A stretch of 64,000 nucleotides of DNA. It comes from Geomicrobium sediminis (GTDB taxonomy: Bacteria > Bacillota > Bacilli > Bacillales > Marinococcaceae). Position numbers and translations under genes: made by a program. The notes below the pieces were generated by a model that was not told where the DNA came from, did no database searches, and saw only the letters and a list, made by a program, of their open reading frames with translations. The stretch spans positions 217,349-281,348 of the forward strand of contig NZ_JAFBEC010000005.1 in assembly GCF_016908595.1 (NCBI RefSeq), in the 5' to 3' direction. Below are positions 25,957 to 34,951 of this stretch, in pieces. How positions within the stretch are numbered: position 1 is the stretch's first letter; the number at the start of each line of letters is the position of its first letter.

Positions 25957-25984
25957 AAAAACCGCACCAATTAGGCGCGGTTTT
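25957..25984 (-). terminator. amidase terminator
   Basis: AACCGCGCC / GGTGCGGTT stem followed by TTTTT on the minus strand, three bases after the amidase stop. Confidence 0.8.
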
Positions 25985-25986
25985 GC

Positions 25987-28077
25987 TTAACGATAATAAT
26001 CTAAAAATCCTTGATGTAGTGCCTCACCTGCTCTTGCTGCATATCCAGGTTGTCTCATAATTGCAGCGTCACCGCTGTTTGTAAGAAAACCTAATTCAAC
26101 GAGCGTTGCTGGCATTGTCGTTTGTCGTAGTACAGCAAAGTTCGCTGGAGCTACACGTCGGTAACTCATACCCGTATCGCTTACGAGGCGATCTTGCATA
26201 ACATTTGCTAAGCGTACACTATCAGGGTTTGCCGAAGTATGGTAGAACGTCTCTGCTCCCCTAGCAGAAGAGTTAAATGCATTGGCGTGAACGCTAATAA
26301 AAAGATCTGCATTGGCACGGTTTGCAATGTTCGCTCGTTCTGACAAGCTAAGGAACGTATCGTTCGTACGTGTCATGATTACTTCTGCCCCACTACCTTC
26401 AAGGCGCTGAGCAAGTTCACGAGAGACTTCCAAATTCACCGTTTTTTCTACTAGTCCATTTCCTTGTGCCCCCGAATCATGAGCACCGTGACCAGCGTCA
26501 ACTACGATGAGTCGACCAGCAAGAAGACCTGTATTGCCAGAGTGAAGATTCAAATGATCAAGATGAGTGTAGCCACTCTTACCGTTGTAGTTTACTTCTA
26601 CCCATGGACCGCCATTAACAAATTTGATAATCTCAACGCGATCTCCTGTTGTGAGTCGATCAATGGTGTCATGGCTTGCACCTGGACCACTACGTACAGA
26701 CAGTCGATGATGTGTAACGGTTGCCGTATCAATCACTTCGCCCATCTGTGTCACATTCATATAATCACTATGTGTGTAGGCTACTTGTCCTTCATAATCA
26801 ATTTTAACCCACGGTCCACCGTTCATATATTCATAGATCTGAACAATATCGCCGTTTTGTAAATGACCAAGAGATTCACTAGAGCCGCTTGGTGTTGTAC
26901 GGACTGCCAATCGACCATGATGGTCAACAATCCCCGTCGCAATCACGTCACCAAGCTCCCCATCAGAAGGAGGCTCTGGAGTTGGTTCAGGAGGTGTATT
27001 GTCTACGACATCGATATGGTCAATATGCGTATATGCAATCCCACCTTTAAATGTAAATGAAACCCATGGACCCCCGTTCACATAGTCGTGAATGTGAATG
27101 TCCGTACCTTCCGTAAGCGTACCAATTCGTTCAGCTGAACCGCTAGGATTCTGGCGAACCGCTAACGCACGATGAGTGACTGTTCCCTCGTCAACGACAG
27201 GTAAGTCAGCTGATGCCGGTTCGATCTCTACAAAGTAATCACTATGTGTATACGCAATGTTTCCATCATAACGAATACTAACCCACGGGCCACCGTTCAC
27301 TGTTTCAATAATTTCGAGCGCATCACCCTCAGTGGCGCCACCAACACGAGCGCTTGAACCACTTGCTCGCTCACGGATTGCCAAGTTGTGGTGAGTGACA
27401 ATCCCAATCGCAGAAACTGAGGCGTTACTTGCCGATTTTGTTTCGACGGTCTCTTCTTGAGAAGGTTCAGTTTCTTCCTGCTCTTCTTCCTCTTCTTGAG
27501 TTGCTTCCGTTAAGTAATCCGTATGCGTATACGCAAATTGTTCCTCATACTTAATGAGAACCCAAGGAGCATGATCAAGGTTGTAGATGTCAACTTCGTC
27601 GCCATCATGCAATGTCCCTAATCGTTCAGACGTGCCTGATGCTTCAGCACGTACCGCTAAAGAATGGTGATTTACAACGAGTGTCTCAATAACTTCTAGT
27701 TTTTCATTTGCTGCGTCGTCTACTGCTTCTTCATTTGCTTCGTCTATTAGTGAAATATAAGAGTTATGTACAAACCCTGTTTCTTCGTCATAAGTAATTT
27801 CATACCATTCATCTTCGTGTTCATTGACTACAGTTACGCTATGACCTTCTTCAAGCTGACCGATTGCATCATATGTCGTATCAGGGCCTGTTCGAACATT
27901 CAAATTGCCCGAAGATTCCACGATTCCCTCGCGCTCCTCTTCAGCAGCTTGCACATTCTGATCTACGATCCCGACGCTCAATACCATCGCAAATGCTGCG
28001 ATTGCGGGCTTGATTATGGTTTTGCGTAAACCTTGGTTAACGATGAACTTGTCTTTGTTGCGGATAACGATCGTCAC
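25987..28077 (-). CDS. N-acetylmuramoyl-L-alanine amidase with six SH3b domains
   Basis: A 696-residue exported autolysin. A long signal peptide (about 1-45, cleavage near QAAEE) is followed by six bacterial SH3 domains (starting near residues 53, 131, 224, 297, 379 and 449), which bind the wall. An acidic linker (EEEEEQEETEPSQEE) lies between domains 2 and 3. The C-terminal Amidase_3 domain (about 515-696) has zinc ligands in VDAGHGAHD, the EKTVN Glu, SVHANA and the catalytic Glu in LVELGFLTN. The start is a GTG immediately behind AGGAAGGA, an unusually tight spacing, so the start could be slightly further in. Confidence 0.9.
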   Translation of the reverse strand: MTIVIRNKDKFIVNQGLRKTIIKPAIAAFAMVLSVGIVDQNVQAAEEEREGIVESSGNLNVRTGPDTTYDAIGQLEEGHSVTVVNEHEDEWYEITYDEETGFVHNSYISLIDEANEEAVDDAANEKLEVIETLVVNHHSLAVRAEASGTSERLGTLHDGDEVDIYNLDHAPWVLIKYEEQFAYTHTDYLTEATQEEEEEQEETEPSQEETVETKSASNASVSAIGIVTHHNLAIRERASGSSARVGGATEGDALEIIETVNGGPWVSIRYDGNIAYTHSDYFVEIEPASADLPVVDEGTVTHRALAVRQNPSGSAERIGTLTEGTDIHIHDYVNGGPWVSFTFKGGIAYTHIDHIDVVDNTPPEPTPEPPSDGELGDVIATGIVDHHGRLAVRTTPSGSSESLGHLQNGDIVQIYEYMNGGPWVKIDYEGQVAYTHSDYMNVTQMGEVIDTATVTHHRLSVRSGPGASHDTIDRLTTGDRVEIIKFVNGGPWVEVNYNGKSGYTHLDHLNLHSGNTGLLAGRLIVVDAGHGAHDSGAQGNGLVEKTVNLEVSRELAQRLEGSGAEVIMTRTNDTFLSLSERANIANRANADLFISVHANAFNSSARGAETFYHTSANPDSVRLANVMQDRLVSDTGMSYRRVAPANFAVLRQTTMPATLVELGFLTNSGDAAIMRQPGYAARAGEALHQGFLDYYR

Positions 28078-28350
28078 TCCTTCCTGCTAGATTGTGTGAA
28101 ATTTCAGCAAAAAAATGTACTTAGCTAAAATTTCCCATGAAAAAAAGCACATAAATGATGTACTCTCTGTCCTGAAATTAACATATTTACTATAAAATGC
28201 AAATCCATGTCATCGTTTTGTAATAATATTGAAAAATATGTATAAATCGATCGATTTGAGAACAACTCTGTCAACGAACCGCGAAAATTGACGAAAAACA
28301 ATCCTACGATCATAATCTAGACTAATAAAGATGAATGGAGATGAGCATGA

Positions 28351-29220
28351 ATGACCCCTGATTTTTTTCGTGACTGTCTTCAAAAAGGAGACTATGAGCA
28401 ACTCTATCAAAAAACGAGTAACCGTTTTAAAAAGAAAGTGTCAAATCAAGAATTCCATACGATCTTATCTACGTTTTTCGAAAAACAACCGACGCTTACA
28501 CTACAATCGCGTTTCATTCATGATCAAGAAACGGAGTATTCTTGGATCGATGAATCAAAAACTCGAGGTGTCGTCGCATTATTCCAAGATGAAGGTACAA
28601 TCTCAGGCATGTACGTCCTTCCCTTAACGAATAAAGTCGAACCTAATCACGCTTGGACAAAAAACAACTATTACCTTCCTTTTACTGACAAATGGTTTAC
28701 CTATTGGGGTGGAGATAATGAACTCGTCAATTATCACTACACTTCCCCACATCAACGTCACGCCTATGACTTTATCAAACACAATGGTCGCAAGTCGCAC
28801 GATGGACCTGCAACTAAAAACCGCTCCTATCTTGCATTTGGAAAGCCGGTGATCGCTTCTGCACCTGGGCGCGTCGTTGAGGCGATTACTCACGTTCCTG
28901 ATAATAAACCTGTCGGTAAGATGAATGAGAAGCAACCCTTAGGTAATTACGTTGTGATTGAGCATGAGCATGGCGAATATAGTTTCACTGCCCATTTGCA
29001 ACAATTTTCTGTTCTCGTGCGCGTTGGCGAATCTGTTAAAGCAGGTCAAAAAATCGGAAATTGTGGTAATTCAGGGAATTCAAGTGAGGCACATATTCAC
29101 TTTCAAGTGAGTGATGGACCAGACTTTCAATCAAGCACCTCATTACGCATTCAGTTTCAAACTGCCATTGCGCCGATTCGCGGTCAATTTATTAATTCTG
29201 ATCAGAACCCTCGAACCTAG
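28351..29220 (+). CDS. M23 metallopeptidase without signal peptide
   Basis: A 289-residue protein. An N-terminal DUF3887-like domain (about 1-90) is followed by an M23/LytM zinc endopeptidase domain (about 130-270). Ligands: RHAYDF (H and D), then HLQQFSV, VKAGQKIGNCGNSGNS and the HIHFQV His pair. LytM enzymes cut cell-wall peptide bridges, yet this one has no signal peptide or membrane helix. GGAGATG precedes the ATG. The 3' end overlaps the convergent acetyltransferase gene by 29 bases. Confidence 0.83.
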   Translation: MTPDFFRDCLQKGDYEQLYQKTSNRFKKKVSNQEFHTILSTFFEKQPTLTLQSRFIHDQETEYSWIDESKTRGVVALFQDEGTISGMYVLPLTNKVEPNHAWTKNNYYLPFTDKWFTYWGGDNELVNYHYTSPHQRHAYDFIKHNGRKSHDGPATKNRSYLAFGKPVIASAPGRVVEAITHVPDNKPVGKMNEKQPLGNYVVIEHEHGEYSFTAHLQQFSVLVRVGESVKAGQKIGNCGNSGNSSEAHIHFQVSDGPDFQSSTSLRIQFQTAIAPIRGQFINSDQNPRT

Positions 29221-30013
29221 CTAATTCTATGGCTGTAAAGTCAACGATTGCTCGTTGCGAAAAAAGCTTAGAAGCGGCGTCACCAACGTTTCCAGTATGT
29301 ACAACATGTGTCTCTTCGAATTTCACACCGATCTCTGAGAATCGTTCCTCATCATAATCAAGCTCTTGAAAGTCTTTCCAGACTTTTTGACCGTCTTCCA
29401 TCATTGGACTCATTCGTTCAATGATTCTTTGTTGTGTGTCTGCTCGGTGCTCTCCTAAATGCATCGATGTGTTCGTTCCATAGTCCGTCCCAATCATCAG
29501 CACAAATCCGTCTTGATCATAAATGTAAGACAAAGGTGATACCTCACCTAAACCGTGATTCAAAGCGTGGTGTTTAATGACCTCTGCGCTGTTCTTGCCC
29601 CACACTGAAAAGGAATGCATCGGATGATGGCTTCGCACTACGTGTGGTGATGTTCGAAACGCCTCCGGAATTGCACCCATCATAAACGTAGGTGTACGTA
29701 AAGGATCGAACGCTGGCATTTCGATCATCACTTCTTCAATCCACTCTTTTGGAATAGAAGGATTTTGCCAATCACGAGGATCTGATACGTCAGCACTATG
29801 AGCTGGCATAATCAACGTGCCTTCTTCTGTGAGCACTTCTTGCAACGCTGCTACAACTGTAACTGCGCCCCCAACGACCCATCCAATTGATTTTAGAGAT
29901 GAATGGACGATGATTGTCATCCCACTCGACACACCGAGTGATCGTAAATCACGAACGAGTGATGTTTTCGTTTGTGGCATCTTACTTTGTTTCATAACGT
30001 CAAATTGCCCCAT
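29192..30013 (-). CDS. AAC(3)-family (antibiotic_NAT/YokD-like) N-acetyltransferase
   Basis: A 273-residue member of the aminoglycoside 3-N-acetyltransferase fold. Landmarks: IIVHSSLKSIGWVVGGA, the TLIMPAHSADVSDP block, RTPTFMMGAIPEAFR, RSHHPMHSFSVWGK and a late GTDYGTNTSMHLGEHRA. Chromosomal relatives such as B. subtilis YokD are not proven resistance enzymes, so aminoglycoside acetylation should not be assumed. GAGGAGAGG precedes the ATG. No resistance or mobile genes flank it. Confidence 0.82.
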   Translation of the reverse strand: MGQFDVMKQSKMPQTKTSLVRDLRSLGVSSGMTIIVHSSLKSIGWVVGGAVTVVAALQEVLTEEGTLIMPAHSADVSDPRDWQNPSIPKEWIEEVMIEMPAFDPLRTPTFMMGAIPEAFRTSPHVVRSHHPMHSFSVWGKNSAEVIKHHALNHGLGEVSPLSYIYDQDGFVLMIGTDYGTNTSMHLGEHRADTQQRIIERMSPMMEDGQKVWKDFQELDYDEERFSEIGVKFEETHVVHTGNVGDAASKLFSQRAIVDFTAIELARFEGSDQN

Positions 30014-30051
30014 AATTTTCCTCTCCTCTAGGAAATTCTATCATACATGCA

Positions 30052-30552
30052 CTAGTCATAATTCTGTTTTTTATAATCTAATAATAGCTTTTTTAAGAAA
30101 GGATATAGCAATAAGATAAACGCTACATTTCCGATGGCGTGATACGTATCAAAAGGCAACCCTGCAAGGTAGTACGCCCAAAAATAGTCGGTCACGACCA
30201 AGATATTCAATGAGACGATTAGGCCGTACAAATAACCGAACAACGCGCCAAAAATTGCAATCACAATGATTTTCATATTCGGAAAGGCTTTTCCTAACAA
30301 GCCACTTACAATCCCAATGAACGCCCACGCTAGTATTTGGAACACCGTCCAAATGCCTGTCCCTAAAAAAAGATTCGTTAAGATCGCGCTTCCAGTTGCC
30401 AAAATAATGCCAAACACTGGCCCCATAAAAAATGAACTAATAATAATGATGGCACTGACAGGTTGAACGTTTGGAATGTAAACAAAAACGAGGCGGCCGA
30501 CAACACACAAAGCCATAAGTACAGCAAGTAACGTAATCTTCTTCGTTTTCAT
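30052..30552 (-). CDS. ECF transporter S-component
   Basis: A 166-residue integral membrane substrate-binding subunit with about six helices. It shows the small-residue N-terminal region that docks onto EcfT (LLAVLMALCVVGRLVFVYIPNVQP) and the loop GPVFGIILATGSAIL. It would use the shared EcfAA'T module encoded elsewhere. The vitamin or precursor cannot be told; the sequence resembles the CblT/HmpT-like unassigned group. It starts a few bases after the upstream LOG gene, so the two are probably cotranscribed. Ribosome site weak. Confidence 0.78.
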   Translation of the reverse strand: MKTKKITLLAVLMALCVVGRLVFVYIPNVQPVSAIIIISSFFMGPVFGIILATGSAILTNLFLGTGIWTVFQILAWAFIGIVSGLLGKAFPNMKIIVIAIFGALFGYLYGLIVSLNILVVTDYFWAYYLAGLPFDTYHAIGNVAFILLLYPFLKKLLLDYKKQNYD

Positions 30553-30562
30553 CGTTTACTTC

Positions 30563-31129
30563 TTACCATTTTGAAACGTGACCACCTTTATAACGATCCA
30601 TCTTATAAAGCAGTTCCTCAGCATCGGAAGAAACGAGAATCATCTCTTTGTATTCTTGTCTCATAAACTCTTGCTCTACTGTATGATCAATCATCTCTAG
30701 CAACGGATCATAAAAATGGTTAACATTCAAGAGACCGAAAGGCTTCTCATGGTAGCCGATTTGCGCCCATGTAAACACTTCAAACCACTCTTCAAGTGTT
30801 CCTGCTCCTCCTGGCAACGCAACAAATCCGTCAGATAACGCCGCCATCTTTGCTTTACGTTCGTGCATCGTCTCTACGACATGTAGTTCATCTAATCCAC
30901 GATGAGCAATTTCTACAGATATTAACTTTTCAGGGATCACGCCAATTGCCTTTCCACCACAGGCTTTCACTTCATTAGCAATGGCCCCCATACATCCTAC
31001 TTGTGCGCCACCATAAATGAGCGTTTTATGTTGAGATGCTAGCACGTAGCCGAAATTTCTGGCTGCCTCGGCGTAGACATCCGTTTTGCCATTACTTGAA
31101 CCACAGAATACCGCTAACGACTGGATCAT
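30563..31129 (-). CDS. LOG family protein (TIGR00730)
   Basis: A 188-residue Rossmann-like enzyme of the Lonely Guy family, which releases the base from nucleoside 5'-monophosphates. The hallmark PGGAGTLEEWFEVFTWAQIG is present, with Arg and Glu in ERKAKMAALSDGFVAL upstream. B. subtilis YvdD is a relative. The ATG at 31129 lies 9 bases after GAGGGGG. In bacteria the role is usually nucleotide salvage rather than cytokinin synthesis. Confidence 0.87.
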   Translation of the reverse strand: MIQSLAVFCGSSNGKTDVYAEAARNFGYVLASQHKTLIYGGAQVGCMGAIANEVKACGGKAIGVIPEKLISVEIAHRGLDELHVVETMHERKAKMAALSDGFVALPGGAGTLEEWFEVFTWAQIGYHEKPFGLLNVNHFYDPLLEMIDHTVEQEFMRQEYKEMILVSSDAEELLYKMDRYKGGHVSKW

Positions 31130-31203
31130 TGTTAAATTCCCCCTCTTCAATCACTTCATTTAGTGTAATAGAAAAGACACAGAATGTCTTCTGTGTCTCA
31201 TAG

Positions 31204-32385
31204 TTAAAGTGACATCGCTTGTGGGCGAAACCCTTCATAATAACGTTGGTCTTTAGGGATGCCGATTTCTTCCAAAGCTTGCGAGATCGCACGTAAAAAT
31301 GGTGTTGATCCGCAGACGTACACATCGCTGTTTAGGTTTTGAACAATACTCGTAAGCCTACTAGCATCAATCATTCCTTCGTTCACAAACGGTTCGGCAT
31401 CTTGAACAGACGTTTCGGTGTAGAAGATGTGCCTGGTTGCCTGACCTGACTTGGAAAGGATCGCATCTACTTCCTCTTTTAGAATATGAGTATCATGACT
31501 CTTCGTCACATGAATCCACGTGACCGCTTGATCCTTATCAATTTGTGATTGAAGCATACTAATTAGCGGCGTTACTCCAATCCCTTCGCTTATAAACACA
31601 GCCGGTCTTTGTGAGTCCACCACCGTAAATGCGCCAGCTGGCGCTGCTAACTTCAATTCACTTCCAATAACGATATTGTTATGGATCTGAGAAGATACGA
31701 CACCTGGTTCGTGTTGAATTGTTAGTCGAAATTCATTTCCATCAGAAATTTTAGATAGACTGTAATGGCGTTTATGAACATATGACTGTTCACCAAAATC
31801 CATTTCAAGTGTCACATATTGACCAGGTAAAAATGGCGGAAGCGGTTCGTGATCCACTGGCTTCATATAAAGAGAGATCACTTCAGCTGTCTCTTGAACT
31901 CGATTGGTTACGTAAAATGTACGATTCCCTGTCCAACCACCTCTAACATTTGCAACTTGTTCATACGATTGTCGCTCAACTTCGATGAATTGGGCGGAAA
32001 TGACCGCATAGGCTTTCCCCCAGCTCTCGAGTACGTCGTCTGTCACATTCGTACCGAGTACATCACGAACCGTTTGCAAAAGAATAGTACCGACAACTTC
32101 ATAATGTTCAGGTTGCACACCTAGCGCTCGGTGCTTCTCTGCGACGTGTGTAATCATTGGTCCTAGTGATTCTAATTCATCGATGTGAATACCTGCTTTG
32201 TACACACTATCCACAAGTGCTCTTTGTTGAATGCCTCGTTTTTGATTCGCTTCATTAAAAAGGTTATGCAGTTCTGGATGTTGTTCAAACAGCGTTTCAT
32301 AGAAACGCTCACCAATTTCTCTTCCATACTCTTTAAATACAAAAGCCGTTTCTTTTACATTCTTGATGTCTCGTTCTTGAAGCAT
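31204..32385 (-). CDS. hmp: flavohemoglobin (nitric oxide dioxygenase)
   Basis: A 393-residue three-domain enzyme that turns NO plus oxygen into nitrate with NAD(P)H. The globin domain (1-140) has the distal Tyr in GERFYETLF and the proximal His in VAEKHRALGVQPEHY. The FAD domain (about 150-255) carries RHYSLS, and the NAD domain has GVTPLISML and VCGSTPFLRA. The ATG at 32385 follows AAAGGGGG; an in-frame upstream extension is not needed and the length matches B. subtilis Hmp. No NsrR site was recognised. Confidence 0.92.
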   Translation of the reverse strand: MLQERDIKNVKETAFVFKEYGREIGERFYETLFEQHPELHNLFNEANQKRGIQQRALVDSVYKAGIHIDELESLGPMITHVAEKHRALGVQPEHYEVVGTILLQTVRDVLGTNVTDDVLESWGKAYAVISAQFIEVERQSYEQVANVRGGWTGNRTFYVTNRVQETAEVISLYMKPVDHEPLPPFLPGQYVTLEMDFGEQSYVHKRHYSLSKISDGNEFRLTIQHEPGVVSSQIHNNIVIGSELKLAAPAGAFTVVDSQRPAVFISEGIGVTPLISMLQSQIDKDQAVTWIHVTKSHDTHILKEEVDAILSKSGQATRHIFYTETSVQDAEPFVNEGMIDASRLTSIVQNLNSDVYVCGSTPFLRAISQALEEIGIPKDQRYYEGFRPQAMSL

Positions 32386-32578
32386 ACGTGCCCCCTTTTT
32401 CATCACCAACTCAACCATAGCGTACGCATTCACACAACACAATTCGACACCGATGAAAGTAGAGGAATACCTCAGTTTGAACTAGGAATGAATGCCTATC
32501 TAGCATCTATATTTGGACAATGGCGCGAGTTCAACTTATACTTGTATTATTAACAAAAAATTCAGACGGGGTGACGCA

Positions 32579-32908
32579 ATGATTATTCAAGAAATTCCCT
32601 TCGATGTCGTAGACTGGGATTCGATTACCGAAGAGACCATTCAAGGTACAGAAGGACACGGCACACGAAAAGCCGTTCAATTGAACAAAATTACCTTAGC
32701 CAAAGTTACTTATTCTAAAGGCTACATTGCTGACCATTGGTGTGAAAAAGGTCACATCATACACGTTCTTGAAGGAACTTATATTATGGAAACAAAAGAC
32801 GGCGAACGCCGAGAAGTAGAAGCTGGTCAGACGCTTCATGTGAGTGATGAACAGAACTCTCATCGTTCAGTAACTGACACCGGTGTCTCACTATTTATTA
32901 TTGAGTAA
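32579..32908 (+). CDS. DHCW-motif cupin protein
   Basis: A 109-residue single-domain cupin. The motif ADHWCEKGHI supplies the metal His residues, and the second cupin box is VEAGQTLHVSDEQNSHRS. The group is known from genomes as DHCW-type cupins with no defined reaction. GGGGTGA precedes the ATG. It diverges from hmp and has its own terminator. Confidence 0.8.
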   Translation: MIIQEIPFDVVDWDSITEETIQGTEGHGTRKAVQLNKITLAKVTYSKGYIADHWCEKGHIIHVLEGTYIMETKDGERREVEAGQTLHVSDEQNSHRSVTDTGVSLFIIE

Positions 32909-32912
32909 TAAT

Positions 32913-32936
32913 AAAAGCCCATTCTCATGGGCTTTT
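32913..32936. terminator. bidirectional terminator
   Basis: AAAAGCCCAT / ATGGGCTTTT stem with a 4-base loop. It serves the cupin gene and abuts the stop of the small minus-strand peptide gene. Confidence 0.8.
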
Positions 32937-32937
32937 A

Positions 32938-33030
32938 TTACATCTTTTTAAGAATGAATTTGTTCACTAAACGGTTGACGACCGCGATGACAACCGTTGT
33001 GACGACTGAGGCAAAAATTCTACGAAACAT
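32938..33030 (-). CDS. 30-residue cationic membrane-active-looking peptide
   Basis: Found by reading. AAAGGAATG lies 6 bases before an ATG opening 30 codons. The peptide runs MFRRIFASVVTTVVIAVVNR and ends with a KFILKKM-type basic tail: a hydrophobic helix flanked by Arg and Lys, net charge about +7. The stop abuts the bidirectional terminator, as expected for a real short gene. It could be a small membrane protein or type I toxin-like peptide; no antisense RNA signals were recognised. Confidence 0.55.
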   Translation of the reverse strand: MFRRIFASVVTTVVIAVVNRLVNKFILKKM

Positions 33031-33103
33031 ATGAATCATTCCTTTCATTAGTTCTATTCCCGTTCTTGCATCTTGTCATTCATTATTCTTTTATTTACAA
33101 GTC

Positions 33104-33129
33104 AAAAAGACGAATTCAAAGAATTCGTC
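33104..33129 (-). terminator. terminator of the MMPL operon
   Basis: GACGAATTC / GAATTCGTC stem with a 3-base loop, followed by TTTTT on the minus strand, next to the stop codon. Confidence 0.8.
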
Positions 33130-33130
33130 C

Positions 33131-34951
33131 TTACAATCCGAACAATTGTAAAAAGCGTTGCCACATGCTCGGCTCTTCTTCAATATCCTCTTCTTGTTCA
33201 TCATCAGGCATGTGTAAACTCTCTGTATGAACAACAAATTGAACGCTATTGATGTACTCATTGTTCTGCTCTGAACTAAAAGAAATGGCCTCGTAATCCG
33301 ATTTATCATATTGAGAGATCATCTCATCGATTTCTTCTTGCATTTGCTCAGGAATTTCTTCAGTCGCATTCGTTAACTCTGTCATGCCGTTTGATAAGCT
33401 TTCCGTACCTGCTGCAAGTTCATTGGCACCCGAAGAAGATTCGGCTATTCCGCTGTCCACCTCACCATACGCACTCGATAATTGTTCAACACCACTCGTA
33501 TAATCACGAAGCCCTTCGTGGAACATTCCATACTGATTTGCCAATTGATCAATCCCGCCAGTTAGCGATTGTAGCCCGTCTCCTACATCGATGTTTCCAA
33601 GCTCACTTGAAGCAGCCTTTGCGAATTGTCGCAGTCCTGACTCCACGTCTTCAACAGATCCTTCAAGTTCTTGAAGCGCTTGTGAGGTCGAAGAAAGTCC
33701 AGCTTCAATTTCCGCATAAGTTCCCTTTACACGTTGGGCACCTTCGTAGAATTGAACCAATTGCCCAAGTGCTTGTGAATCAGGATTCTCTTGCATTAAT
33801 TGACCAAGCTCCTCTTCTAGAATTGCCTCGTCTGGAATCGACTGAACTGCGGCGTTAAGTGCATCATTCATGCCATCATAACCCGTACGTACAGTTGAAA
33901 GCGCCCCATTAATTTCTGACAATCCGTCAGCTAGTTCTTCTAACGCTCCGAACATATTCCCATCAATATCGATTTCTAGATCTGATTGTCCCGAGAGTCC
34001 GTTTTGAAGAGCTTGAAGCCCTTCGTTAATTTCTGAAGACGCCGTTCGTAACTCTGAGCCAGCATTTGCTGTTTCTTGAATTCCCGAAGCGTACTCACTT
34101 GAACCCGATTCCAGTTGATGTAATCCGTCAGTAAATTCGACTAGACCAGCATGCACATCACCGAGTCCGTCGTTCAACTGCACTAATGCACCCGTTAACG
34201 ATTCGAACTCACCGGTTAGCTCCTCTGTATCAGGCGGATCAATGGCAACAGACGAAGGCATACCACTCATTTGAATGCCTTCTAATTCAAATTGTGACGT
34301 TGATGCTTGAACCGTGACTGTTTCTTCTGTTTCAGGCATTACGGTAAACACCACTTGTTTATCTTGCCCTGCGTTAGCAATGGTCGCCCCTTCTGCTTGA
34401 ATGTCGCTAAACTGGGCATTGGAAAACGGGACGGTAATTTGCATCATATAGTTTTCAAAGAACTCAGGTTCTACATCTTTATTTTGTTTTACATCGATTT
34501 GTATTTCGACGTCTCCACTCTCACCAATGAGCGATTGACCGTCAATGGGTTGACCGTTCAATGAATAGCTAATCTCAAACTCCCAAGGTAACGCAACGTC
34601 TTGCTTTAAATTGCCTTGATAATAAAACGTCTCTTCTGTTGCTTCAATCTGGATCGTTTCGTTTGCAGATTGTTGAATCGCACTCGTATCCGTTAAGTTA
34701 ATTACTTCATCATACGCCCCATAATCTGTTACCTTACCCTGTGATTCTAGATGTAAGGCATTTACGATATAAAGTTCTTCTGCCACACCGTCTGCTCGAA
34801 GGTTCGCATAGACAACTTCATCTTTTTGCTCAATAACACCTTCGCTAGAAACCGTTGACGTAACACCTTCGTCAATACTACTTGCTGACATAATGATAGC
34901 TGGATGCATAACAAGCACTGTTGCAAGTGACGCTGCTAGCATTCGTTTCAT
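33131..34951 (-). CDS. secreted heptad-repeat protein, partner of the MMPL exporter
   Basis: A 606-residue protein. A signal peptide (1-24) is followed by a beta-rich domain (about 30-240). Beyond residue 250 a long helical region repeats X-X-X-Leu-X-X-Gly heptads (LVEFTDGLHQLESGSSEYASG and similar), the pattern of YhgE/Pip-related proteins. The acidic tail (DEEQEEDIEEEP-like) ends in an aromatic-rich helix. It overlaps the exporter by four bases, so they should be one operon. In Firmicutes such proteins accompany MMPL or YhgE systems; the exact job is unknown. Confidence 0.75.
   Translation of the reverse strand: MKRMLAASLATVLVMHPAIIMSASSIDEGVTSTVSSEGVIEQKDEVVYANLRADGVAEELYIVNALHLESQGKVTDYGAYDEVINLTDTSAIQQSANETIQIEATEETFYYQGNLKQDVALPWEFEISYSLNGQPIDGQSLIGESGDVEIQIDVKQNKDVEPEFFENYMMQITVPFSNAQFSDIQAEGATIANAGQDKQVVFTVMPETEETVTVQASTSQFELEGIQMSGMPSSVAIDPPDTEELTGEFESLTGALVQLNDGLGDVHAGLVEFTDGLHQLESGSSEYASGIQETANAGSELRTASSEINEGLQALQNGLSGQSDLEIDIDGNMFGALEELADGLSEINGALSTVRTGYDGMNDALNAAVQSIPDEAILEEELGQLMQENPDSQALGQLVQFYEGAQRVKGTYAEIEAGLSSTSQALQELEGSVEDVESGLRQFAKAASSELGNIDVGDGLQSLTGGIDQLANQYGMFHEGLRDYTSGVEQLSSAYGEVDSGIAESSSGANELAAGTESLSNGMTELTNATEEIPEQMQEEIDEMISQYDKSDYEAISFSSEQNNEYINSVQFVVHTESLHMPDDEQEEDIEEEPSMWQRFLQLFGL

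Noticed and set aside
29192..30013. aminoglycoside resistance gene on a mobile element
   Set aside because: The protein is of the chromosomal YokD-like type and no transposase, integron or other resistance gene is nearby.
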